Shown here: positions 1 through 11,361 of the stretch, one piece after another
How the letters are laid out: the number at the start of each line of letters is the position of its first letter
Numbering within the stretch: the first letter of the stretch is position 1
Assembly: GCA_002633005.1 (NCBI GenBank)
Contig: NMRA01000533.1
Coordinates: 234,494-298,493, forward strand
Source: Phoronis australis
Lineage: Eukaryota > Phoronida > Phoronidae
Length of the DNA stretch: 64,000 bases
Reading direction: 5' to 3'
Made by a program: the position numbers and the translations under genes
The notes under the pieces: generated by a model
The model's input: the letters and a program-made list of their open reading frames with translations, nothing else
Databases searched by the model: none
Told to the model about the DNA's origin: nothing

Positions 1-169
1 ACTGTCATTGCATCTGAGATATCATATAGCTGAACAAACTTACCGCTGTGTGAGTACATAGTTTCACAACGAAGCCAAGAAAGCCAGGAAACTGTGCGAA
101 AATAATGTCGAGAGTTCACTTCTTTAGACTTTCCAGGGATTGAAGGTCTTCTCGTCCGCACGGCCTTGG

Positions 170-1790
170 CTGCTACAAACCCTTGCAACAAAACACCTAG
201 CTACAGCACCAATTCAAGAGTCACTTTTGCATACCAAGGAGCTTGGACACGAAAAATTAAGAAATTTGTTCAAGACAGATTATCATTGATAAATATGATA
301 ATTCAGATATGTCAATTCATGCACCTATGCGCAAAAACAATGCCCCAACATTTGCCAACTTATATGATGTGGTGAAACAAACCAAAGATAAAAATAAGAA
401 AGTTGTTCTTCAGGCAGACAGGGATGTACTTCAGTGTCTAGCGACAGCTTATGAGGCGGGTCGGCCAGTTGATTTGCCGTCTTTGCTCAAACGCGAGCGT
501 CTTCCAGTCCATGTTGTCTTGCAGAAAAGAGTGGCACATTGCGCACTGGATGTAAATCTTCACTTGTCGAAGTATTAATAGCTATCATATCGACTGTCCT
601 GAAGCAATTACTGATAGCGAAGCATTGCTGGTAACTCTTGGGAAGCCTGATGGTGATGTGATCTTCAAATATCTGGCTGATTCATTCATGAAAACAGTGC
701 TAAACACAGGATTTTGATATCATAAAATTGATATTGTATTTGTCAGATGCAGACAAAAACCAACGAAGGACAAAACAAGAAAACAGCGCACTAAAGGAAC
801 ACGGCAAATCAGGTGATTTTTTGAAGGCTGTGATGTACCTCTTCCTCAAAACTGGTCATATTTTCGGACACTGGCTGAGAATAAAGCAGTCCTAGCACAT
901 TTCTTGTCAGAGAAACTGTGTTTGTAGACACCTAAAGATAAAGAGGTTATGGTTGCAGGAGGGTGCAAAGATAAGCTTGAAGTTAATTAAATCATCTAAA
1001 GATGACTGATTTGAGGACTCTGAAATCCACACATGAAGAAGCAGATGCAAGAGTGGTATTGCATCCTGTCCACAGTCAGTTTTTTTCCAGGGACACCCTA
1101 TGTTCTACAGCTTCTGGTATCGGACTTCCAACAAATGCAATGTGAGCATATCTGACAGATGCCATATATACCTATTGAAGCACATTTCAACAAACTACTA
1201 CAAGATTCAACAACATTCTTGTTTGCTCTTCATTCCGTGACCGGGTTTGGCACCGACTCGTACTTTGCAAATCACATGAAACAATCATCATGGAATGTGT
1301 TCCTAGACCATCACAGATTACTTAAGCACCTCTGCATTGGTGAGCTCAATGAGAAAATTACGATGGCTTCAGAAGTATTTGTCTGCAGAATATACAACAT
1401 GACCAGAACAGAACAGACGAAGCACGCCATTTACTATTCTCCAAGCCCGTGAACCCAGAAGTCCTTCCCCCAACGCATAATGCCCGCCGTTTCCATCTGA
1501 TGGGAGTGCACTATCAGGTCAAGGTATGGCAAAATGATCTTTGTTCCATACCTGAGCTCCCAGAACCCTGTGATATGGGAGGGCCACACACAAACTTATG
1601 CTTGCAGCCCATGCTGATGACACAGAGTACAATCTCAGACAGCTGCCTAGAGATGGTATTGTGTGCATGTGTGCATGCCAGAAACAACGCAACAGTTGAC
1701 AATGCAGTAGCAAGAAATCTGGATTTCGATGCATATCATTATGCACATGGCAACAACATATTCATGATCAGATTCCTTGTATGCAAACTA
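170..1790 (+). pseudogene. Decayed copy of an uncharacterised multicopy invertebrate gene
   Basis: Conserved-looking peptide pieces follow each other in order on the plus strand but in shifting frames. Around 360-500 there is a segment with VVLQADRDVLQ and VDLPSLLKRE. At 815-930 there is DVPLPQNW and LAHFLSEK. At 1035-1070 there is HEEADARVVLHPVHS. At 1159-1400 there is YIPIEAHFNKLL followed by SYFANHMKQSSWNVF. At 1463-1640 there is LPPTHNARRFHLMGVHYQ and SDSCLEMVLC. From memory this order matches a family of long, intronless, uncharacterised proteins repeated many times in marine invertebrate genomes; its function is unknown to me and I could not search. The frame breaks near 580, 960 and 1450 make this a pseudogene rather than a working gene. 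No terminal repeats were seen around it. Confidence 0.6.
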
Positions 1791-3523
1791 TTTGATTTGC
1801 CTGGCTTCAGGCATGTTAAAAAGTACCAAAAGTGTACGGTAAAACTAATCTAACAGGCCTGAAAACAATTCATGCAACAGAGAATCTAATGTCTTCAATA
1901 ACAATAACTAAATTGCTTTTCATGAATGTAAGATAACGGGATAGTGTAAACATTTGTCTTTACATTCCGTCAAAATAGTGACAATTTGCTTAACGAGCAT
2001 TGCAGGTTAACGACTATTTTTTCCACATTCTGTAAGTATACATCTATAACCCAATGATTGTGAAATAAATTGCTCCAAAAATGTCTTTAGCATGTTTGTT
2101 GACCATGAAAATATAAGTATAAACACCTCATTTTTCAAGTTAGACTGCAGGAACACAAACTTAAGACGCAAATTACATTGAATGGTAATGGCGACACCTA
2201 ATTTGCATAATTTGTTTTCAGAGATGCATTTTTTTTTTTTTTAATTTTTTTATTTTCCCAGTTCAACATAAGTAAGGACAAAGGTCTGGGATTCCCTTGC
2301 CTTACTTTACAATTCAATGAAAATAAAGTTTACTAAGTTAAAAATATACGTGAACTGGATTTTGAAATAGATTTAACAAAAGAAAACAAAAACATACAAG
2401 ACAATATAGTAGTATATGGCTCTGAAAAAAGGAGGGGGGAGAGTATTTTGGAATGATAAAATATCCTTACATTGCTATCAGATTATGCATTTGTGACCAC
2501 CTGTTTGTAAATTTTTCCATTTGTAAATTTTTTGAATAAATATGTTTTTCACAGGAGNATCCCTGCAGAGGAAATTTTTCATTATGCTTTCTTTGTAAAT
2601 ATGTAATTAAAATAAAATATAAAATAAATTACCACTTAGTAGTTGTTTCTGAATTGGAGAAAGTTCACTCTCAATCATGTTGAGCCACTTTCTTAAGTAG
2701 GTTATGAAATGTTTCGTAAACAGGCCGGGCAGGAATCTACGAGATTTCAAAATCATGTCGATTATTAATGTACAAAATTAACTTTAACAAAAGCAGCCGG
2801 TCTGATGATGGCGACCAATAGATATCCATAGTTAGAGCCACGCCACTCATATTTCCCATTATTCGATATCGAAGATAAACAGATATAGTGTGTTGAGTTG
2901 CTGAGTTCGGCACGTAGCTAGTAAATATCCTTCTTTCTCAAGAACTTATAACAGTACGATCTACCGATGACAGTATTTTATACAAGAATATAACTATCAT
3001 GCTGCAGAAGTCGTAGTTATTGATAGCGACTGTCACGGAAGTGGAAAAGATGATCAGGAATTCCAGCCTCAGGAATACAGGACCAAGTTCGATGTGGAGA
3101 CGGGAAATTTGCTGACTTCGATCGTTAAATCTTCGTACACGTATATCAACAGGCTTAGTCATACAATCTATGACCGCTGAACTAGCTGTTTGTTCGTCTC
3201 ACTGGTTCATGAGTCCTACAGGAGATAAGCAAAATGATATTCCGCACAAGTATCCAACTGCCTTGTTGTTTTTTTGCGAATAACTAAATTTTCAAGTCAT
3301 TAACGGATTTTAATTAACACTAAGCAAACTTTTATAAGTTGCCAGTTGATTATACCTGATATCTGATTAAGATAAATCCGGTTAGCAGATTCGTGCTGGC
3401 GGTGTGAATGTTAACACTACTGCGGAAGAGATCATGTTTTTCAGGACACCGCCCTAGTCACTTACGGGAGTGTACCCAAGGACTTTCTGCAGGTCCTCCG
3501 GCTTTAGCCTTTTTTTCTTCTCC
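1791..3523. other. No gene seen; A/T-rich, with one single-N join
   Basis: No coding region with supporting motifs was found. An A/T-rich tract at 2229-2257 (T-run on this strand) looks like the tail of a retroelement inserted on the minus strand. A single N at 2558 marks an assembly join. The 74-codon minus-strand ORF at 2938-3162 has no recognisable features. Confidence 0.4.
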
Positions 3524-4108
3524 TCAAACATCAAGATTCTGAAAAAATGATCTTTCGGAACCATCGAGTATGATAGCAGTGTCATCTGCATATTGAACTA
3601 GTTTAAATTCTTGAGCTCCAATCTGTATACCTTTTATATTTTTGTTTTTCCTAAAGAGATTTCCCATAATCTCAGCACATAGTAGAAAAAGATAGGGAGA
3701 TAAAGGATCTCCTTGTTTACAGCCTCTACCCATTTCAAAGAATTGAGAAGTTTTTCCATACTGAATTACACAAGCCATAGCTCCCTCATTGAGCAACGAT
3801 ACCCACTTTTTAATGTTTGGGCCAAAATTAAAAAAAGACAGGGTTTTTTGTAGAAATACCCAGGAAACTGAATCGAACGCCTTCTCAAAATCCACCAGGA
3901 CCAGTAATCCAGGGATATTCAATTGGTCAGTTGCACAGATAAGATCATAAATTAATCGAATATTTTCGCCAATAAATCTACGAACAATAAAACCTTTCTG
4001 GTTTTCGTGGATCAAGCAATTTAAGACAGACTTAACACGTTCAGCAATACATGCTGAAATTAATTTATAATTTATATTGAGCAATGAAATTGACAACGAA
4101 GGCGTCAT
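3524..4108 (-). pseudogene. LINE reverse transcriptase fragment (Tx1/L1-like)
   Basis: A 194-codon open stretch encodes the middle of a non-LTR retrotransposon reverse transcriptase. In order it shows SLLNINYKLISACIAERVK, a QKGF segment, LVDFEKAFDSVSW (palm motif A), GCKQGDPLSPYLF (motif B') and VQYADDTAII (the YADD catalytic site). The order and wording are those of L1/Tx1-clade enzymes. The endonuclease upstream and the thumb and C-terminal domains downstream are missing, so the piece is truncated at both ends and cannot move by itself. It is probably the same family as the plus-strand LINE at 16-19 kb, but the sequences are divergent. Confidence 0.85.
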
Positions 4109-7100
4109 ATAACATGAGTCTTGTATAGTACGACATCACATAGAGTGTAATAGAATTATAGGTTCTACCATAGATACTCGTTATCTATAGTCTATCGTTC
4201 CACCGGTGAGTGATATGTGTCCAGTTGATTTTTTACAACAAAGGTTACCACTAAGTAGACTGGAAGAAAAACATAAACAATAGTGAGGGGGGGAGGGGGG
4301 GTTGCAAGAGTCATTCAAGAGTGTTGTTTNGTGGGAGGTAGGTTACATACGAGCTTCAAGCGGCAACACACAGCCGTGTGCACAATTTTTGTTGCTTCTG
4401 TCAACAACATGGTGTCTGCAACCAGATACGATTTTCTCTGCCTTGCTTTTTCCAAAAAGACATCTGAGTTATTGAACACATTCCTACGAGTGAACTTAAT
4501 AATCTGTGCACGTTTTCACTGCATGCGGGCAAAATTAAATCAATTATTTCCACCTAATAATATGTAGAAGATTTAGCATAGGTTGTGTAACGACAGTTAA
4601 TAAACATGATCATTTCTACTTTATCAAAGTCTCCAATCGGACAATATCCTATCGCTCAAGGAAAACTGAAGTCAGCAGTTTAAAAAGTTGTGATTCGTTT
4701 GAATTTGATGTTAATGCGTATAAGCTGTCTAGATCACAATCACTGTGTTTGGATTGAAGTAGAAAAGAAAGCGTCAAAATCAGTTTCAAGTTCAATTTCG
4801 AGTACAAAGATTGGACCCCGGCCCCACATGTGCCTAAACAAGCTCGTTACGTTTACACCTTTGTACTCACATCAGTTATAATCTAGTTTGGAAGTAGAGT
4901 TAACCATTCAACTTATTATCAAAACCGTTGGTAACTATTTTCCTAATTATCATGTCTGCTCTCCACCTTTTTCATACAAATACAATTCAAACAATCGTTT
5001 CCTACAGCCACAGATCCGCATTAGTGAGTTAAAATCTTTGTTAAGCTCACCTTCCGACCGTCTTAGAGGCATCAAGGGCTTGAACACATATAAACATTGC
5101 AAATTTTTTAGGTTGAAAAAAGTTTGAAATATTTGCTGTCTTGCGTGCAATTATAATTTCGATTGCATAGATTTAAATATATGCAATCTGGATTAGTATT
5201 GAAATAATAATGAAAGTACGCATAATTCATGTCGCTCCACATCTACTAGTCATCTAATCATGTCTTCAATCAACTCGTTTTCACTTCAGAGACATCTCAG
5301 ATTTGAAGACATTTTAAAATTTTTAAGTTGATCATGTTTTCCTCTATTTAATGTTTGAGAGTAATTCTAATTCATATTGCATATATTAATTATCATAATC
5401 CATGCAACTCCACATATCTAGTCAATTAATGATCTTCTCCACCAACTCGTTTGCACCTTATGCTCAATGTACTTGAAGGCAAAAACAATGTCAATGGAAG
5501 TACCTAGAGAAAGCATTAATGCAGCCTGTTCAAGCTATCTGAGGAGGTGAAAAGAAGGCTATGTAGACCAATCTCATGTGAAAGCGGATTTTGTTTGATT
5601 GGAGGAAACGCAGTCCAAAAGAGGAACTCAACTCTGTTCTTAAGCTTTTCACCACATTTTGGCCTTATGGAAGCACTGATAGTTCTTTGTAATGATGTTT
5701 TAACTTCATTACGAAGTCAGCTTTGATACACACTGTGAGTGAATTCCACGTTGAATTCCCAACATTATTGAAAATATGTAGGAACCTTTTCATGCAACTC
5801 CCCTAATTAAAAGTCTCCAAGTTCCTACTTATTTTCAGTAAAATACGGGCTCTGTTCTTAAATGTTACTAGTCAATGAGGAGCTCATGATGAAGATAAGT
5901 TGAGAAAAAAACATAACATTTTTGAGTTAAGAAAGGCGCAAACGCACCGACGAACCGACCAATGTTCCCTAAGAGTCTGCTCATGACATGTGGTGTATCA
6001 AACTGCCACATATCTTATGTCTCGAATCCTTTCACAATTATGATGTTTGAGTTTTTGGTGTGAAAGAGCCAGTTTTGAAGTAAGAGTCCTTATATCAGAG
6101 TCATTTATAAAAACTACCCTCGCTTTGGTTCAGTTTTCTGGGATGAAACATAGGCCTCATAAAGAAAAGACACAATAAGAAAAGGCTTGGTTCTCGCCTC
6201 CTATAACATCTTAAGGAAAACCTTGTCATACCAAGGGGCCTTCCAAGACATAAGAGGTCACGTGAATAGAACAGAGAGCGATTCTTTTGCTAGGTAGTTA
6301 GGTCTCTAAGGTAGGACAAATTTCTTTTCTTGATAAAATTGTCAAGCGAAGCCACATCTCATGGGAACTACTACCCTGACCATGTAACACGAAGTTAACG
6401 AGCAGAGGATGACAGTTCATCAAACCGGAAAAAAACGAAACAATCTAACAGGTGTAGGAATCCGTGGAAAGTAGCATCCCTCTACGGCAAGTGTAAACAG
6501 TGTAGACACTTCCGATAGTCGAAATAGAGTGCTACCTAGCCGAACGGAAATCGGAATACGTTCACCTGCTTTACATGTATTTCTATCGAGACATCGATTC
6601 GATTTTTAGGCACGACAGGTCGTTCTGGAACATCTGTCTATTCATCCGACAGCCTTTACGGCTTCGTTACTACGCAACTAATCAAAATGCGTAGAGTTGT
6701 TAAAACCATACAACAGTAGTGCGGGTGACCTGTTCTTCGTCTAAAATATAATTAACGACATTTTAATTTCAATACCCAACTAACAAAGCACTGAGTTTCC
6801 CACATAGTTTGTTGTTCTATTCAGCTTGCTTTCTTTGTAAACAAACATTAATGACACGGAGGTAAATTAGCTGTATAGGTCATCGTGGACTGTTTTATTC
6901 AGCTTAGTTCGCCTGTTTGTTCAATCAGAATTTTTTGTGCATGACACAGATATTAGCTCGCTCTATAAAGGTACATAAATGTCTCATAAGGTCTCACGCC
7001 GAGATATTTTCGCAGTAAGTCACATCACAGTGTATATATATAGGAACTGAATAAGAGCGTTCTAAATTACATCTGTGATCAATGTTCTCAAATGGATTTA

Positions 7101-7174
7101 AGTTGAGCCCAGTGGTATGAATAGTAAGAGCATAGTTAAATAACTTGAGATGTTTTTATTAACAAAATTACGTT
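4109..7174. other. Gene-poor stretch with a short tandem duplication
   Basis: No convincing coding region. A single N lies at 4330, shortly after a G-rich patch (4285-4301). Two diverged copies of a segment of about 70 bp (CTCCACAT, TCTAGTCA, CAACTCGTTT) lie at about 5219-5289 and 5394-5460, giving a period near 174 bp. The remaining ORFs here are short and without motifs. Confidence 0.4.
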
Positions 7175-7285
7175 TTTCTAAATTACTAAAATACCTTGTT
7201 GGTTTTTCACCATTTTCTATCCACTGAGCNTTTCTAAATTACTAAAATACCTTGTTGGTTTTTCACCATTGTCTATCCACTGAGC
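7175..7285. repeat. 55-bp duplication flanking a single N
   Basis: The 55 bases at 7175-7229 are repeated at 7231-7285 with one T/G difference, separated only by the N at 7230. This is the signature of two contig ends that overlap but were not merged. It falls inside a LINE fragment, so the duplication is probably artificial. Confidence 0.85.
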
Positions 7286-8312
7286 ACGAGATCTCAATAT
7301 TATACCGTCGATGTATTCCTTCCTAATTTCTTCATACTCGGCCTGAAGAATTTCTAGCCAATCACTAAAAAATTGAGAATCAGTATTCTGAACGAACTGG
7401 GGGACAGTATTTATTAGTCTTTCTAAACGTAGTTTTCTATTTTTCTTTTCTTTATTTTTGAAAGCACTATATGACAGAGTGAAGGATTTAATGTTTAGTA
7501 AGAACATGTTGAACAGTAAAGCTTCGTCAATATCAGAAGCGTATACACTTTTGGTGTCTTGGATAATGATTTTTACTTGCTCCACATACTTTTTGTCCCG
7601 GAGTAGAGAAATATTAAATTTCCATAAGCCTCTACCACGTTCAAAAGAGTGCAATTTTATCTTCAACCGAATGGCTGAATGGTCAGTTCTGTAGCCCGGG
7701 ATTATCTCCACTGTGTTTAACAAAGATAATAACTCGTCGGAAATTAGAAAAAAGTCAAGGCGAGATTTCTTAACTGGGTTTTTCCTACTCTATGTAAAAG
7801 AGGAACGGTCTGGATTGTAAACTCTCCAAGGGTCAACTAAATTAAACGTTTGCTTTAAATTTAAAACTGCTTTTCTAGCCTGAGGATTGTTCAGATTGAA
7901 ATAACCAAAACAGTCCCGGTCATAATCTGTTCGGAAGTGTTATCCGAAGTATTAAACGCAATAAGATTCACTGCGTCATAAAGTATAAATTCGAGCTTTT
8001 TAATACAAGGTTGAGACCCATCTCTCGTCGATGTATAAATATAATGTTGAGCGCGGGTGTATATGGTATTGAAGATTTCGCTTAGATTGACAATGAAGCG
8101 TACATTGATGGTTCAGCGTGTAAGTTAAAAACTTTACTTATGAAATGATGTAAAGAATTCCAGAAACGTTTAGCACAGAAGCAGCTGTAAAACATATTAT
8201 GGAAAGTCTCGCCACAGTAGGGACATTGATCAGTTTGTGAAATACCAAATATTTTTAACATCTTGTTTTTACAAATTCTTTTGTGGATGAAAACGTATTT
8301 AAACATTGTCAA
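7175..8312 (-). pseudogene. Mosaic of Tx1/L1-like LINE pieces
   Basis: The minus strand carries two LINE pieces in the wrong order. Near 8312-8090 a segment with CPYCGETFHNMFYSCF (C-x2-C-x5-H-x5-C) resembles the zinc knuckle normally found at the C-terminal end of ORF2. Further along, about 8050-7231, come endonuclease-like pieces: YDRDCFGYFNLNN, then SRLDFFLIS and the active-site-like YRTDHSAI, then the linker that leads towards the reverse transcriptase (WIDNGEKPTRYF). At least two frame breaks occur. C-terminus before endonuclease cannot be one element, so either two elements abut or the scaffold was misjoined; a single N lies at 7230. Confidence 0.7.
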
Positions 8313-9867
8313 ATGAGGGTTTAAGGGTAGACTGAAAGGGAGACTAATAGTATATATTTCTTTAAAAGGGGACTGTAGTCAAAATAATGTTGCAGTTAAT
8401 CGGTTCCAGCCTACAAATAAAACTCACATTTGCCTGACTTGCGCGCCAAACAAAAGCCGATTAGTATTTATGGTCAAAACGCTGAATCCTGAAATCGATC
8501 GCTGATTGGCTGATGTGTCAGTGACGTGACCGGCGGGGTTTCGGCTGCTTTTCGTATTCATTTCCTATGCAATATTGTGAAGAGTTTATCTTTGTATCAG
8601 TGAAGATATCAGCTAGTTTGGTCAGAAAACAGGTAGTATCAAGCTGTAACCAGATGGCGGTTGCCCAGTATAAGTTGAACTAGAGAAACAACGAGAAGTT
8701 ACCTTCACAGAAAAATTGTTTAGAGCCAACTTGACTTGGCTGTGCAATAGTTTACCCTGTTCTTCTAATCAAGTGCATCCCTTCATGTTTCAGTACCAGT
8801 TGTGAAATGTTGCTAAGGTGAAAATGATTATCAACAATTTGTTATTGCTGTGTAGTTCAACTACACACTTACCTTCAGGGGTACAGTACAACTTACATTG
8901 GCAACATTAACACATGTGCTGTTTGGGGAAGGATGCACTTGTCTTCTGTTTCAATTTGCTCTAGGGTAACTTGCTGTCTGGGTATGGCTTGTCAGATTTG
9001 CTAAGAGTAACCACAATCCTGCCGTGTATCAGTAACTAGTGCTATTTATTACTTAAGATTTAGTTAAGTTAGGATAAGTCACTAACACAATTTCTCCAGG
9101 TTTTTGTAACTGAACCTAATTGACCTTCTGGTGAACTCTTTAAACGTTGCAAAATACTTGTTGTTGATTGACCTGGCAGTGATTTCACATTGAGAATTAA
9201 ATATCTCTCATTACATTTATGAATTGACTCACACTTGGTTTACCATTGTATAACAATATCTCATCCTGCGGGCATTCATGAAACTGAGATTAAATTTGTG
9301 GTAAGCTTATAAATACCTGGACACAAATTTTACCTTTATCATAAGTACTAGTTAAGATTTTTAAGTAAGACATATTAAGTACTAATAGCTGTAGTGCATA
9401 TTAGATAAGAATGCTTATGATAATATGATAACCACAGTTTCGATTTGAGGTGCCATAGGTTGAATTCACACCAAAAATGTAAAAAATTACTCTGTTTGCT
9501 TGTCACTCTTCATCTGGTGCATTAATTTAATTTGCCTTGGTAAGTAATTTGTAATTGAGTTATCCATGTAATAAATCTAGTTTAGCTAAAATAATCCAAT
9601 CATTTGGCTTGCCATGAATCTTTGGTAGCACACAGTCACCGATTGCCATGAGGTAATGGAGGTATTGAGATGTATTGCAATTTGTTGAAAGCAAATAATT
9701 TACAGAACTTGAGATTGTGCTTCCATGGTCATTAAAAGTCTCATTCGTCTAAAATTGGGCTATATGACAAAAAATTTTAAACTTCATTTTAATATCTTTC
9801 ATCTTTCATTACTGTTACTCGTAGTCAGTTAATTGAAACAACCTTGATTAGATGTCACATTTTAGGC
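8313..9867. other. No gene seen
   Basis: About 1.5 kb with no supported coding region, RNA gene or repeat. Only short ORFs without motifs were seen. Confidence 0.4.
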
Positions 9868-9994
9868 TCATTCATTGGCTGAAAGAGTTGAGGGAGGCAC
9901 AGCATAGAGAAGCTCCGCCTGAAATGTGTTGTATAAAGGAACGAGCGCCATTACCGCCATGTCCAGTGATGGTGACTGTTGCAACGCAGACACN

Positions 9995-10741
9995 GCAGCT
10001 AGAATGTTGTTTCGGTCAGTCATCATCACAAATTTAACAACAATTGCTCTAGGAGCATCGGGCTTTCTGGATTGCTGAGGTTTCGGCAATCTGTGGCAGT
10101 TAGAAAACATGAGCGAGTTAACATAACTGTGCTGAAGTAGAAGTTTTTTTTCTATGAAGCCTTTGACTACCTGTTCAACATTTTCAACATTTTTACCGGT
10201 TGTGTCACGAATGGGTTCATTTATACCGTAGAACAGGAGATTATATCTTCTAGACCTCCATTCATCATGAGCTAAACGCTTTTGCAGAATGTCAACTTGG
10301 TCAAGCCTACGGAGGTTTGCCTCTTGAATTTTATTTTCCACTGCGTCTAGTCTGTTAAAAATAAATTCTTGTGTTGTTTCTAAATCCAACATTCTGTCCT
10401 CCACCTTAGAAAATCTATCAGAGAAGACTGTTTCCAAGCGAGTAGTTGACTCAATGATTAGGAACTTCAATTCGGACAAGGTTATCGTTCCGTCAGAGTC
10501 TGAGCTGAGTTCTACCGGCGTGGAAACTGTCATGTCGGCCTCACAGTCACTGGCGATAGCAACATTTCCAGAGCTTTTGCTAGTAGAAGCGCTTTCGTCC
10601 GGATTCGTTTCTTCTTGTATTGCGCTTTGAGAGCGAAGTGCTTTTCGTTGATTTCTACCCGGCATAGTTATCAAAAATATTGGCAAAATTCCCAAGAAGA
10701 CCAATTAGAACGCCTTCATTGGCCGAGACCGGAACCGGAAG
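9995..10741 (-). pseudogene. LINE 5' end and ORF1, cut at an assembly join
   Basis: The ATG at 10663-10665 starts MPGRNQRKALRSQ, a Ser/Thr/Glu-rich N-terminus followed by a long coiled coil (RFSKVEDRMLDLE, NRLDAVENKIQ) and an RRM-like segment beginning WRSRRYNLLFYGI. This is the layout of L1/Tx1-type ORF1 RNA-binding chaperones. The 5' end of the element is near 10741 (ACCGGAACCGGAAG), matching the second copy at 63361. The ORF stays open to the single N at 9994, beyond which the sequence is unrelated. ORF2 does not follow. The copy at the right edge of the window is very similar. Confidence 0.85.
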
Positions 10742-11012
10742 TTCACGTCCGTCGTGTTTTAGTAGGGCTGGCGTTTCACCGATTACACGCTGGGAGGCGC
10801 TTTCGTTATTGATTTCTCGCCTTCAACTTGCTCCTTAAATCCCTCCTGTCCCACCAGCCCCACATTTATTTTTGGATTCACAAGGGAAGTTTCTGGGCTA
10901 ACCCCAACCACCTCTACCGCCCGGACGGAGTCCACNGGCATAGTTATCAAAAATATTGGCAAAATTCCCAAGAAGACCAATTAGAACGCCTTCATTGGCC
11001 GAGACCGGAACC
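10661..11012. repeat. 76-bp duplicate of the LINE 5' end across a single N
   Basis: The bases at 10661-10736 recur exactly at 10937-11012, directly after the N at 10936. The duplicated piece is the LINE 5'UTR and first ORF1 codon, with two different flanks. It reads as two contigs sharing the same LINE end that were placed side by side. Confidence 0.8.
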
Positions 11013-11029
11013 TCTTGGCATGGAATCTG

Positions 11030-11361
11030 TTTGTTCTGTGTTGGTGACATTCCAGACTGCTGGAATTTCTAAGAACCTGAATTTCTTTCTTCATTGGTTT
11101 TGGATTGGCGTTACCTGATCTGTCAATATTTGGAAGTGGGATGTTGAATTTTCTGGCTTTTATGATGGCATTCAGTGCTTAGTCTACCAACATATGCCCC
11201 CTCAGTGCTCTATCCACACTTTTTCCATTTAAAATAAGGATCACACTGTTTGATGCATGCACCGTCAAAAGAAATTCTTGGGGTCCTGTGCCTGACACTA
11301 CGTATCCAATAGATCCCAGAAAGCTCATCTCAGTATATCTACCAAGCCTGGCTAAGAACAA
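11030..11361 (-). pseudogene. Decayed ORF, unidentified, possibly transposon-derived
   Basis: A minus-strand ORF shows GSIGYVVSGTGPQEFLLT and GKSVDRALRGHMLVD, then a stop. After a frame change, ALNAIIKARKFNIPLP follows. The sequence has the balance of real protein and continues across the break, so this looks like a decayed coding copy. From memory, proteins with a similar RGHLLVD..ALN stretch are multicopy in aquatic invertebrates; I could not check this. No splice sites were assigned. Confidence 0.3.
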
